From the NCBI GenBank assembly GCA_021604105.1, contig BQIW01000051.1, positions 1 to 32,939 of the forward strand: a stretch of DNA of 32,939 bases, written 5' to 3'. The stretch is from Nitrospirales bacterium. GTDB taxonomy: Bacteria; Nitrospirota; Nitrospiria; Nitrospirales; UBA8639. Made by a program: the position numbers and the translations under genes. The notes beneath the pieces were generated by a model, which was not told where the DNA came from, did no database searches, and saw only the letters and a list, made by a program, of their open reading frames with translations. Positions 16,648 to 24,873 of the stretch are shown in pieces; position 1 is the stretch's first letter; every line of letters begins with the position of its first letter.

Positions 16648-17313
16648 TTATTGAATTTTGGAGAAGTCGGCTGGGATGTTAATCAGTTTTCCATCAGGAA
16701 AAAACACGGCCAGGGTTCCAGGCGCCATTGGATCGAAGTCGGCATAGGCAAAGCGGGCTGTAAACCTCGACCGAAAGCTGACGGTATCCCCCGGAATTTT
16801 TCGGCCGCGCTCAGGCGGGCCAATATCCACAGGGCGAATGGTTGTTGAGCCTTGCTGGAGAGCAATCTCTGCTCCTTCCGCAAAGAACTCATCTTCTCCG
16901 CAAAGGCGAACCTCAACCTCAAGGTAGGGCATTTCCAGAATTTCCTGGATTTTGGCTTCTGGCATACGAATGTCTTGTTTCTGGCGTTTGGATTCTGCCG
17001 CTTCGCGGCGGCCGAAGTATTCCAACCAGTAGAGACGCGTTCTTAAAATGGCATGTGCCCCACAGGGTTCCACTTCCGGGTCAGCGCCGACCCGAACCGC
17101 GCGCTCCGAGGCTTTCATTACTGCAGCCACATCCTCTACCGAATCGGCTTGTTCCATAGTTTTGCGACCAGCTGCCATTGCCTTATGGGCTTCATCTAAT
17201 GTAAGGGATAGCTCGATAGCGGAGGAGAGCGATGGGTAAGTCCCCACACCGATCACGGTGACGGCACAAAAAATAAGTGGGAGACGAACGGACAAAGACA
17301 GCAATGAAACCAT
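16648..17313 (-). CDS. Secreted protein of unknown function
   Basis: A 221-residue protein from ATG 17313, chosen because AAGGAG lies seven bases upstream; the open frame extends 26 residues further without a ribosome site. Residues about 1-30 (from MVSLLSLSVRLP) form a signal peptide. The mature part starts with helices (TLDEAHKAMAAGRKTMEQAD) and has a beta-rich C-terminal half. I recognise no domain. It converges on the ABC exporter and diverges from the methyltransferase. Confidence 0.65.
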   Translation of the reverse strand: MVSLLSLSVRLPLIFCAVTVIGVGTYPSLSSAIELSLTLDEAHKAMAAGRKTMEQADSVEDVAAVMKASERAVRVGADPEVEPCGAHAILRTRLYWLEYFGRREAAESKRQKQDIRMPEAKIQEILEMPYLEVEVRLCGEDEFFAEGAEIALQQGSTTIRPVDIGPPERGRKIPGDTVSFRSRFTARFAYADFDPMAPGTLAVFFPDGKLINIPADFSKIQ

Positions 17314-17679
17314 GCGCATTCTCCTTAGTACTTTCGAGGCATGACTCAGTATGAATGCCGGAATTGTAGAGGACACCTTAAGCCATTGCAATCCCTGGAT
17401 GGTGCCCGGTCAGAGGAGGGCATGTCCGGACAAATTCATACACTGGACGGGGTGGGAAGGCTGGAATGGGGCTTTTTTGTAGTTGACTCCCTCAATCCGC
17501 TCCGGTAGATTAGCGGCCTGTTTGATTAATTACATACATAGGTGGGCCGTCCCCCTACGGCACCAGTTATTTGGGGTTCTCGCCTCAGGTAAGCAATCCC
17601 TTATCACACTGAATAAATGTCGGACGTCAATTTCCCTTGAAGGGGTGTGGATTGCGAAGGACACCATCATGGAGAAACA
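17314..17679. other. Intergenic region with divergent promoters
   Basis: No gene is seen. It holds a sigma70-like promoter at 17483-17511 pointing to the methyltransferase, leaving an untranslated leader of about 160 bases. The frame from TTG 17647 that extends the methyltransferase upstream lacks a ribosome site. The leader could carry a regulatory RNA, but no recognisable riboswitch was seen. Confidence 0.4.
17483..17511 (+). promoter_or_regulatory. Putative sigma70 promoter of the methyltransferase gene
   Basis: TTGACT (17483-17488), a 17-base spacer, then TAGATT (17506-17511). This gives five of six -35 bases and a fair -10 at optimal spacing. It lies about 170 bases upstream of the ATG. 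Recognised by eye only. Confidence 0.35.
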
Positions 17680-18348
17680 ATGAATCTTGAGAAAGTTGAG
17701 CGTGTATACAGTGCGTACGCATCTGTTTATGACCATACCTTTGGTAAAGTTTTTCAGCAATCCCGCGAATCGGCAGTCCGAGGGCTTCCTATTGAGCCTG
17801 GACATCGGGTTCTTGAGGTCGGTGTAGGAACCGGAGAAGCCCTTCCTCTCTATCCCTCCTGTTGCGAAGTCCTTGGTATTGACCTCTCGGATGGCATGTT
17901 GGAACATGCTCGACGTCGGGTTCAGGAGCACGGCTTGAATCATGTGACCCTTAAGAGAATGGATGCCGGGAAAATGGATCTTCCGGATAATCATTATGAT
18001 ATCGTGATGGCGGCCTATGTCGTCACGGCAGTTCCTGATTATCGAAGTGTGGTGGACGAAATGATTCGAGTGTGTAAACCCGGTGGCCGGATTATTATGC
18101 TGAATCACTTCAGCAATGGGAATAAAGTAATTGCGGCAGTGGAAAAATGGATTTCTCCACTATGTAAGCATATTGGTTTCCGAACCGATCTGGCATTGCA
18201 CACGGTCCTGGAAGGCACGTGTCTCATGGTGGTCAATAAAAAGAAAGTGAATCCGTTGCGATTCTGGCATTTAGTGGAATGTGTGAATAAGAAGAATGGG
18301 CAGCAGTCGTTGTTCACAAATGGTTTTGCGTTGAATGGACATTCGTAA
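17680..18348 (+). CDS. SAM-dependent methyltransferase, PmtA-like phospholipid N-methyltransferase
   Basis: A 222-residue class I methyltransferase from ATG 17680, five bases after GGAG. It has the SAM motif VLEVGVGTGEALPLYP (about residues 45-60), the motif II acidic residue in LGIDLSD, and motif III-like KPGGRIIMLNHF. The N-terminal AYASVYDHTFGKVF and the NGNKVIAAVEKWISPL helix are as in bacterial phosphatidylethanolamine N-methyltransferases (PmtA, Rhodobacter type). It would act at the cytoplasmic membrane, turning PE into methylated PE or phosphatidylcholine. Ubiquinone/menaquinone methylases share the SAM motif, so the substrate is likely but not proven. It probably has its own promoter. 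Confidence 0.75.
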   Translation: MNLEKVERVYSAYASVYDHTFGKVFQQSRESAVRGLPIEPGHRVLEVGVGTGEALPLYPSCCEVLGIDLSDGMLEHARRRVQEHGLNHVTLKRMDAGKMDLPDNHYDIVMAAYVVTAVPDYRSVVDEMIRVCKPGGRIIMLNHFSNGNKVIAAVEKWISPLCKHIGFRTDLALHTVLEGTCLMVVNKKKVNPLRFWHLVECVNKKNGQQSLFTNGFALNGHS

Positions 18349-18487
18349 ACCTTTCCACCCATTTCTTCCCTCACATCCCTCCCTACCTTCTGACCTATTT
18401 CCTTATTTAAGCCATATTGTGACGTAGGGTGCGGCCTGTCCCTCGTGGATTGGCTCCGAGTTCTGAACCAACCCCAACATTTGCTTC

Positions 18488-19168
18488 ATGAAGATTGCCC
18501 ACTGCCTCCAGCATGTCTTGTTTGAAGGTCCTGGAGTCTTTCGTCAAGCTCTAGAAACTCGTGGGTATGCTGTACGAAATGTGGTCGTTCCTGTTGAGGG
18601 TTTGCCTGCAGATCCAGGTGATTTTCTGCTCATCATGGGCGGACCGATGTCCGTGAATGATCGTGAACCGTGGATTGAGGCCGAACTCCAATTTGTGAAA
18701 ACGGCTCTTGCGCGTGATATTCCTGTCTTGGGCATTTGCTTTGGCGCCCAACTGTTGGCCAAAGCGTTGGGCGGTTCGGTGGTACCAGGGCCGAAGTTTG
18801 AAATTGGTATGGGTTCCGTGTTCCTGACCCACATGGGAAAAATCGATCCCATCTTGCGTGTCATGCCTCCTGACTTTCTCGTGTTTCAATGGCATGGAGA
18901 AGGCATCACCCTTCCTCCCGGAAGCACGCATCTGGTGACTTCTGCGGATTTTCCCGTTCAAGCATTCCGGATGACGGATCGAACGTATGGCCTTCTGTTT
19001 CATTTGGAATTGGAGGAAGTGGACGTGGGGCTTTTATGCCGCGAATGCCCTCAGGACGTAGAACGGGGTGGAATGGCACTTGAGTCAATCCAAGCCCAGT
19101 CCAGACCTCATCTGCCTAGGCTTCATCAATTGGCTGATCGCTTTATGGAACATTTGGTTCGGGCTTGA
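18488..19168 (+). CDS. Class I glutamine amidotransferase
   Basis: A 226-residue stand-alone glutaminase of the GMP-synthase-like (GuaA N-domain) type. The nucleophile is Cys84 in LGICFGAQLLAKALGG, and His172 with Glu174 in FHLELE complete the triad. An intact triad implies glutamine amidase activity feeding an unknown acceptor, or a gamma-glutamyl hydrolase. The acceptor cannot be told; the family includes enzymes annotated as GMP synthase relatives that are not GuaA. No synthetase partner is adjacent. Confidence 0.8.
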   Translation: MKIAHCLQHVLFEGPGVFRQALETRGYAVRNVVVPVEGLPADPGDFLLIMGGPMSVNDREPWIEAELQFVKTALARDIPVLGICFGAQLLAKALGGSVVPGPKFEIGMGSVFLTHMGKIDPILRVMPPDFLVFQWHGEGITLPPGSTHLVTSADFPVQAFRMTDRTYGLLFHLELEEVDVGLLCRECPQDVERGGMALESIQAQSRPHLPRLHQLADRFMEHLVRA

Positions 19169-19228
19169 TGACACCTGCCTCGTAATTCATGTTCCCATAT
19201 CCCGTTTCGAAATGCTTTTTTCCGGGAC

Positions 19229-19276
19229 GGTACCGTAACGAGTTCCATATTTGGTACCGTAGCAGGTTCATATTCA
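19229..19276. repeat. Imperfect tandem repeat upstream of dapL, two 24-base units
   Basis: GGTACCGTAACGAGTTCC... (19229-19252) is followed directly by GGTACCGTAGCAGGTTCA... (19253-19276). The first nine bases are identical and both units end in an A/T run. It lies 27 bases before the dapL start, where it could be an operator or an unstable tandem copy. Confidence 0.55.
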
Positions 19277-19303
19277 CTAGTTTTTGAAAAGGAGTACGAA
19301 TTC

Positions 19304-20479
19304 ATGGCAGGGTTTCCTATTCAGTACGCAGAAAGAATCCGCACGCTCCCCCCTTACTTATTTGCCGCCATCGATGACATGAAGCGCAAGGCCATCGAGC
19401 GTGGCATGGATATCATCAATTTAGGTATAGGTGATCCTGATTTGCCGACACCTGAACCAATCATTGATTCATTACGACGCGAGGCGGGGAATCCCAAGCA
19501 CCATCAGTACCCGTCGTATGATGGCATGTTGTCATTTCGGACTGCGGTCGCCGATTGGTATCAACGTCGGTTTAGCGTGACCCTGGACCCTAAAACAGAA
19601 GTTGTGACACTGATCGGGTCAAAAGAAGGCATTGGCCATATTCCATTGGCCTTTATCGATCCGGGCGATATCGTGTTGGTTCCGAGTCCCGGATATCCGG
19701 TATACCCCGTCGCAACCAGTTTTGCCGGGGGAATTGCCTACACCATGCCGTTGACGAAAGAGAATGGGTTTTTGCCGGACTTGTCTGCCATTCCCAAGGA
19801 TATTGCCCAAAAAGCCAAAATGATGTTTCTCAACTCCCCGAATAATCCTACGTCGGTGGTGGCGAGCAAGGAGTTTTTCAAACAAGTGGCGGACTTTGCG
19901 CAAGAGCACAAAATTATTGTCTGCCATGACGCGGCCTATTCCGAAATCTATTATGACGGCAAACGGCCGGCGAGCTTTATGGAAGCGGCGGGTGCAAAAG
20001 ACGTGGGGGTGGAATTCCACTCGCTGTCCAAAACGTACAATATGACCGGTTGGCGTATCGGGTTCGCCGTGGGACGGAAGGAAGTTATCGCGGGTTTGGG
20101 GAAGGTCAAAACTAATATTGATTCCGGCGTGTTTCAAGCGATTCAGGAAGCAGGCATGACCGCGTTGCAACTGGAAGATTCGGTGACGGAAGACTTGCGA
20201 TCGATTTATCAAGAACGGCGGGATGTCCTGGTGCCCGGCCTGAAAACCATGGGATTGGAACTGGATTCGCCGTCGGCGGCGTTTTACGTCTGGATCGGCG
20301 TGCCGAAAGGGTATACCTCGGCGTCTTTCACGGCGCACCTTATTGAGAAAGCTGGTATTGTTACCACGCCTGGCAATGGATTTGGCGATCCCGGAGAAGG
20401 CTATATCCGAATGACGGTTACGACCACAAAAGTTAAATTGGCAGAAGCGGTGGAACGAATGAAAAAGATCGGCTGGTAG
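19304..20479 (+). CDS. dapL: LL-diaminopimelate aminotransferase
   Basis: A 391-residue fold-type I aminotransferase. GIGDPDLPTPE, GYPVYPVA, LNSPNNPTS and the PLP lysine at Lys243 (SLSKTYNMTGWRIGFAVG) are the family motifs. DapL makes LL-diaminopimelate directly from tetrahydrodipicolinate, bypassing DapC/D/E, and feeds lysine and peptidoglycan. Related aspartate aminotransferases share the fold, but the N-terminal RIRTLPPYLFAAIDDMK pattern is typical of bacterial DapL. AAAAGGAG precedes the ATG. It is the first gene of a run with folK and panC. Confidence 0.85.
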   Translation: MAGFPIQYAERIRTLPPYLFAAIDDMKRKAIERGMDIINLGIGDPDLPTPEPIIDSLRREAGNPKHHQYPSYDGMLSFRTAVADWYQRRFSVTLDPKTEVVTLIGSKEGIGHIPLAFIDPGDIVLVPSPGYPVYPVATSFAGGIAYTMPLTKENGFLPDLSAIPKDIAQKAKMMFLNSPNNPTSVVASKEFFKQVADFAQEHKIIVCHDAAYSEIYYDGKRPASFMEAAGAKDVGVEFHSLSKTYNMTGWRIGFAVGRKEVIAGLGKVKTNIDSGVFQAIQEAGMTALQLEDSVTEDLRSIYQERRDVLVPGLKTMGLELDSPSAAFYVWIGVPKGYTSASFTAHLIEKAGIVTTPGNGFGDPGEGYIRMTVTTTKVKLAEAVERMKKIGW

Positions 20480-20511
20480 CTATTTATTTCGGCGGATCTG
20501 TGGACAAACAA

Positions 20512-21066
20512 ATGACTCAAGAAATCGTGTTTATCGCCTTTGGTTCCAACGCAGGAGATCGCCAGGATTTGTGCGACCGGGCGGTGGCCCTGATGAATCT
20601 TCTCCCTCTTTCCCGTGTCACCGGAGTGTCCTCGTATTACGAATCGGAACCGGTTGATCCTCAGGGAATGTTGGGGCCCACCTGGTTTTATAATGGTGTA
20701 GTGAGGCTGGAAACCACACTCAGTGCTCAACGACTTCTGGATATTCTTCAAGAAACCGAACGAGCGTTGGGCCGTGATGAAGACAACCGTCGCGGTCCAC
20801 GCACGATGGATTTTGACCTTGTATTTTTTGGCCAACAGGTGATTGAACAACCAGGACTCACCGTTCCCCATCCGCGCCTCCATCAGCGACGATTCGTGCT
20901 GGAACCGCTTGTGGAAGTAGATCCTGATTGGACTCATCCGGTGTTTCATCGTTCGGCGAAAGAGTTGTTAGAGTCTCTGACAGATACCAGTCAGGTCAAC
21001 AAGTTGGATGTCCTCCCCGGGGCGAAGTTTGGCTCACGACAGGCCTGCTCCGGGCCTTCCGCTTGA
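20512..21066 (+). CDS. folK: 2-amino-4-hydroxy-6-hydroxymethyldihydropteridine pyrophosphokinase
   Basis: A 184-residue HPPK of folate synthesis. The N-terminal VFIAFGSNAGD and the pterin/ATP motif GPRTMDFDLVFFG are diagnostic, with VPHPRLHQRRFVLEPL as the third conserved segment. It pyrophosphorylates hydroxymethyldihydropterin for joining to para-aminobenzoate, so it serves the same pathway as the pabB/pabC pair upstream. ATG 20512 and GTG 20500 are both possible starts. It lies between dapL and panC with short gaps and is likely co-transcribed. Confidence 0.92.
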   Translation: MTQEIVFIAFGSNAGDRQDLCDRAVALMNLLPLSRVTGVSSYYESEPVDPQGMLGPTWFYNGVVRLETTLSAQRLLDILQETERALGRDEDNRRGPRTMDFDLVFFGQQVIEQPGLTVPHPRLHQRRFVLEPLVEVDPDWTHPVFHRSAKELLESLTDTSQVNKLDVLPGAKFGSRQACSGPSA

Positions 21067-21069
21067 TCC

Positions 21070-21930
21070 ATGCGCGTCATCCATTCTGTTCGAAATCTGC
21101 ATAGCTGGAGAAGAAAACAGGAGTTGTTGCATGGCCCAATCGGGTTTGTTCCCACGATGGGCGCCTTGCATGACGGCCACCTGTCGTTAATACACCGGGC
21201 TCGAAAGCGTTGCCGGACTGTTGTCGTTAGTGTGTTTGTGAATCCCCTTCAGTTTGGGGAGGCTGAAGATTTAGGCCGCTATCCCCGGAATTTTCCCGCC
21301 GACCGGCGTTTGTGCAGAGAGGCGGGTGTCGATCTCCTCTTTGCTCCTTCTCTGGAAGAATTTTATCCCTCAAATTTTCAAACCACCGTCACGGTGAATC
21401 GTCTCACCCAACGCTGGGAGGGTGAATCCCGACCGACCCATTTTCAAGGCGTGACGACGGTGGTGACGAAATTATTCTGTCTGGTTCGTCCCCACCGCGC
21501 CTTTTTCGGGCAAAAGGATTATCAACAATTCCTGGTGGTGAAACAGCTCATTCATGATCTGAACTGGGATCTGCGACTGATCCGCTGTCCAACGGTGCGG
21601 GAATTCGATGGTCTAGCCGTCAGTTCCCGCAATCGATATTTATCAGCCGATGAACGTGTGCGAGCCGGGCTTTTATCGAAGGCGTTACGCCAAGGGAGCG
21701 ATGCCATACGGACCGGCGTCCGGAATGTTCGGACCGTACAAGCCAGGATGGATGAGATCTTAGACAGCGACCCCGATGTACATGTGGAGTATCTGGCAAT
21801 TTGTGATTCCAAGAATCTGGAGCCACTGACTAAGGTGCGTGGAACGGTTGTGATTTTAGGGGCCGTCAGGGTGGGGAATATTCGGTTGATTGATAATCTG
21901 CTCGTCCGCTGTCCCCGATCACAAGGTTAA
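21070..21930 (+). CDS. panC: Pantothenate synthetase
   Basis: A 286-residue enzyme that joins pantoate and beta-alanine using ATP. GFVPTMGALHDGHLSLI includes the HIGH-like element, and FFGQKDYQQF plus VSSRNRYLS (KMSKS-like, SSRN) are conserved active-site stretches. The gene starts three bases after folK and ends at TAA 21928-21930, where the decayed TPM gene on the other strand begins to overlap. No panB or panD is in the window. Confidence 0.95.
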   Translation: MRVIHSVRNLHSWRRKQELLHGPIGFVPTMGALHDGHLSLIHRARKRCRTVVVSVFVNPLQFGEAEDLGRYPRNFPADRRLCREAGVDLLFAPSLEEFYPSNFQTTVTVNRLTQRWEGESRPTHFQGVTTVVTKLFCLVRPHRAFFGQKDYQQFLVVKQLIHDLNWDLRLIRCPTVREFDGLAVSSRNRYLSADERVRAGLLSKALRQGSDAIRTGVRNVRTVQARMDEILDSDPDVHVEYLAICDSKNLEPLTKVRGTVVILGAVRVGNIRLIDNLLVRCPRSQG

Positions 21931-22206
21931 CCTGTAATAAGGTTGTTCGGGAGTTCGTTGGGATTGGGACTGGGCGGATCTACAGTGAAATATTGTCCTA
22001 AGACCTCACCACATGAATGTAATGGCCCGACACAACGACTCCACGGGGTTCCCTTTGTGAACGCCATCCTGAATCAAGGCCAGCAAATTGTTCCAGGTTT
22101 CTGGGGGAACCGGATCCAGGATAGCCCGGTCTGTTAGAATTCCAATCCGGTGTTCGAGTAACGAAATGAGAGTCAGCACGCCTAGCGGATCAGGGACAAG
22201 CACGTA
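21927..22206 (-). pseudogene. C-terminal half of a TPM-domain protein, frameshifted
   Basis: On the minus strand, PDPLGVLTLISLLEHRIGIL and TDRAILDPVPPETWNN match the last part of a TPM (YgcG-type) domain. The frame runs into a stop at about 22006. Shifting by one base near 22010 continues as CGEVLGQYFTVDPPSPNPNE and a short LPNNLI tail, the usual TPM C-terminus, ending in TAA at 21927. The N-terminal half is missing; the coding sequence stops where the group II intron remnant begins (about 22207). The gene is thus both frameshifted and truncated. Family members with this domain are membrane-linked, of poorly known function. Confidence 0.6.
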
Positions 22207-22633
22207 TTGAAACTGATCCGGCCGCTTCTCACGAGTCGGTTGAAGCTCCAAGTGAACCAGCAGAAGAGTGCGTTGGAACTGGGAGCGACACGGGCGTTTC
22301 CCGGGTTCAGCTTTACGCCGGCTTGTGCCCCGAAGCGGCGCATTCGGGCCGTGACGCGTCGGACGTGCAGTGTGCCCATTGACCGAATGGCTGGCGAGCT
22401 GAACCGAGTGAGTCAGACGCCGGCTTCGGTCGGCGATGTGGAAGCAGGGGAAACGAGGATGGGGCAGGGATGTCGCGTTGCGAAAACGAGGCGTGGAGGT
22501 CGGGCTGGCCGCACGGACGGCGCGAAGTGTCCATGGCCCATGGCGGTTAGCCCAGAGTCCCGCACTGACAATAGCACTGCTGAAGACCTACTGGGCCGTG
22601 CTCGGAATTTCAAAAGTTACTGGTGGCCGATAG
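22207..22633 (+). pseudogene. Decayed group II intron maturase/reverse transcriptase tail
   Basis: Three pieces of an LtrA-type protein C-terminus lie in order on the plus strand. RLKLQVNQQKSALE and FPGFSFT mark the end of the RT thumb, then PKRRIRAV, then TRRTCSVPIDRMAGELNR from the maturase X domain. Beyond it, an in-frame deletion and a frameshift lead to VEVGLAARTARSVHGPWRLA followed by QSPALTIALLKTYWAVLGI and TAG at 22631. Everything upstream of the thumb is missing, so it is a non-functional 3' fragment. A domain V-like RNA sequence follows. Confidence 0.75.
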
Positions 22634-22640
22634 CGTAACC

Positions 22641-22685
22641 CGACGAACCGCCGTTACGGACACGTATGTCGGGTGGTATGACAGG
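22641..22685 (+). ncRNA. Group II intron domain V-like remnant
   Basis: GAACCGCCGTTACGGACACG followed by TATGTCGGGTGGT begins shortly after the maturase stop, in the place and with the arm pattern of bacterial group II intron domain V. The usual stem GAACCGCCGT...ACGGTGGT is weakened by substitutions. It supports identifying the upstream coding remnant as an intron 3' end; splicing activity is very unlikely. Confidence 0.5.
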
Positions 22686-22855
22686 GAAAGCGGGTCACCG
22701 GCTTCTTATGTCAGTTTGACGCCTTGTCCGGCCTCGTAAGAGGGGACGATGGCAAACTGGCGGAGGGCGGGCCAACTCGCGATGCCGGACAGGGCCCGCC
22801 GGTTTAGTGGGGTGTCCACCCATGGGGCGGGTCGGAAGGCGTCTGTCAGGATAGA

Positions 22856-23242
22856 TTAACCTTGGTTCTGAAGAGACTGGGCTTCTAAAATTTTGTCAAG
22901 AGAAGCCGGGGAGTAGGTTGGGGGTTTGACCCATTTGCCGTCTTCCCGTTTGTGTCCGCCAACTTTACTCATGTTCGACCGATGGACTTCCTGGAAGACC
23001 GGTTCCATGTCAATGCCAAGGGAAACGGCGGTGCCATAGACGACATACAATAAATCGGCAAGTTCCTTCGCAATTGACGATAAGTCTTTGTCCTGCATGG
23101 CTTCCTGAAGTTCATCGAATTCTTCCTGGATCAGACGTTTTCGAAGGAATTGGGTCGGTTCATCCGGGATAGAGGGAGTAGGAGACACGTGGATCTCGAA
23201 TTGCTTGTGGAATTCCTGGACCATGCGTTGCGCGTCGTTCAA
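22856..23242 (-). CDS. MazG-like nucleoside triphosphate pyrophosphohydrolase
   Basis: A 128-residue protein with the all-alpha NTP pyrophosphohydrolase fold. The metal-binding pattern is EEFDELQEA (about residues 36-44) followed by KELADLLYVVYGTA (about 59-72), giving the E-x-x-E...E-x-x-D set. Such enzymes clean non-canonical (d)NTPs or act like phosphoribosyl-ATP pyrophosphatase. The start is TTG 23242, which has AGAGGAGG nine bases upstream; a later in-frame Met would trim six residues. It lies 56 bases after glycerate kinase, on the same strand. Confidence 0.82.
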   Translation of the reverse strand: MNDAQRMVQEFHKQFEIHVSPTPSIPDEPTQFLRKRLIQEEFDELQEAMQDKDLSSIAKELADLLYVVYGTAVSLGIDMEPVFQEVHRSNMSKVGGHKREDGKWVKPPTYSPASLDKILEAQSLQNQG

Positions 23243-23298
23243 TGTTCTTGACCTCCTCTGGCCTTACTTATAAAGGCGCAGGAATGCAAAATAATCAA

Positions 23299-24666
23299 TT
23301 AAGTCGCGATTATCAGATAAATGTCGTTCACGTTCGTGCCGGTCGGGCCGGTCATGATGTGGCCGCGGATCTGCTGAAAGAAGGTATAGCTGTCATGTTC
23401 CTGTAACGCGTGCTCAATTGAGAGCCCTTTCTTCTTGGCCCGTTGAACCGTCTTCCCATCGACGACCGCACCGGCCGCATCTGTTGGTCCATCGGTCCCG
23501 TCTGTGCCAAACCCTGCCACAAATACATCCGTGAGTCCAGCCAATTCCCGGGCTGCGACCAAGACGCATTCCTGTGCCCGCCCACCTCGGCCTTTTCCTG
23601 TGACGGTGACCGTCGGTTCTCCTCCGGCGATAAGACAGGCTGGTGGATGAACCGGGTTGCCGAATTCGACGAGATCCCTGGCTAAACCTCCCAGGATGCT
23701 GCCGATCTCCCTGGCTTCGCCTTGCAAGGGGTAGGGGAGAATGAAGGGTTTGAGTCTTAACCGCTTGGCAGTTTTGGCCACGCCTTCGAGGGCCTGGCGG
23801 TTGTTGCCAAGAACAATATGCTGATTTCGTAACGACTGCCTTCTGGTTGGTTTCTTGGGTGCCCGAAGGGACTTGGTGAGACCTTGTTGTAAGTGGCGTT
23901 GTACGGATTCAGGCACTTTGTGCCAAATTGAGTATTGTTGAAGAATGTCTATGGCACCCTGGAACGTGGAGGGATCTGTGACGGTCGGGCCGGATCCAAT
24001 GGTGGAGAGGTCATCTCCTAAAACATCAGACATGATTAAGGTCAGGATCGTTGCCGGGGTGGCTTGGGCTAATTGTCCGCCTTTGATGGCGGACATATGT
24101 TTTCGGACAATATTTATCTCATGAATGGTGGCTCCGGATCGCAGGAGTAACTGGGTGGTCCGTCGTTTGGAAGCTAAGGTGAGGCCAATTGATGGCGCGC
24201 AGAGCAGGCTTGAAGCTCCACCTGAAAGCAGGACAATCAACAAGTCATGTTGCGAAAGCGATTGAGTCAAGGCCACGAGTTTTTTTGTGGCTTTGACTCC
24301 TCGTCCGTCCGGCGTCGGATGCGCGGCTTCAAACATGCGAATCTTGTCGCAGGGGACACCAAGTCCGACCGGGACAATGACCATTCCGCCTTCAAGCCGA
24401 TCTCCGAGCATCTGTTCCATGGCTTTCGCCATGCGTGCAGAGGCTTTTCCAGCTCCGACGCAGACGATGCGACTATAGTGAGTCAGATCGTAGCGGAGAT
24501 CATGAACCTGAAGTCGGTTCCTGGTGAGATGGAGGGTATTTGCGATGGCGAGAGCAGGATCGCACGCCTCCAAGCCCGCATCAATAAGGGATTTCAATAT
24601 TCGTTTCGCGGCCGGATTGGCCTGTTGGACGATGACTCGTGTTGTGTTGAGGTGTGATAATGACAT
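23299..24666 (-). CDS. Glycerate 2-kinase (DUF4147/MOFRL type)
   Basis: A 455-residue protein. The N-terminal DUF4147 part holds IVCVGAGKASARMAKAME and VLLSGGASSLLCAPSIGLTL; the C-terminal MOFRL part holds CLIAGGEPTVTVTGKGRGGR and FGTDGTDGPTDAAGAVVDG, which are active-site loops. The enzyme phosphorylates D-glycerate to 2-phosphoglycerate, linking glycolate/serine-type metabolism to lower glycolysis. Gene symbol GckA/TtuD/GlxK cannot be chosen from sequence. Downstream is the MazG-like gene and about 200 bases upstream is the sensor kinase. Confidence 0.9.
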   Translation of the reverse strand: MSLSHLNTTRVIVQQANPAAKRILKSLIDAGLEACDPALAIANTLHLTRNRLQVHDLRYDLTHYSRIVCVGAGKASARMAKAMEQMLGDRLEGGMVIVPVGLGVPCDKIRMFEAAHPTPDGRGVKATKKLVALTQSLSQHDLLIVLLSGGASSLLCAPSIGLTLASKRRTTQLLLRSGATIHEINIVRKHMSAIKGGQLAQATPATILTLIMSDVLGDDLSTIGSGPTVTDPSTFQGAIDILQQYSIWHKVPESVQRHLQQGLTKSLRAPKKPTRRQSLRNQHIVLGNNRQALEGVAKTAKRLRLKPFILPYPLQGEAREIGSILGGLARDLVEFGNPVHPPACLIAGGEPTVTVTGKGRGGRAQECVLVAARELAGLTDVFVAGFGTDGTDGPTDAAGAVVDGKTVQRAKKKGLSIEHALQEHDSYTFFQQIRGHIMTGPTGTNVNDIYLIIAT

Positions 24667-24873
24667 AGAGGTGATTGATCAAGAATTCATGGTGAAGAGC
24701 GTGATGGCTTTTGGGGAAACATTGCCTGGCATGTAGCATATTACCAATAGAAACGAGTTTGAGAAATGCAAGGCGAACTTCTGCCATCATTTGTCAAAAC
24801 AAGGAGCCATTCAGAAGAGAAAGAGGCCGTTGGATGGTTCACCGAGTGTATGAAGGAAAAGACCCGTACGCAA

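Noticed and set aside
17530..18108. A minus-strand frame of 192 residues across the methyltransferase and its leader
   Set aside because: It is antisense to a gene with clear SAM motifs, and its sequence has no protein-like domain.
19619..20338. A long open frame on the minus strand (239 residues) inside dapL
   Set aside because: It is antisense to a clear dapL gene and has no recognisable motifs or ribosome site.
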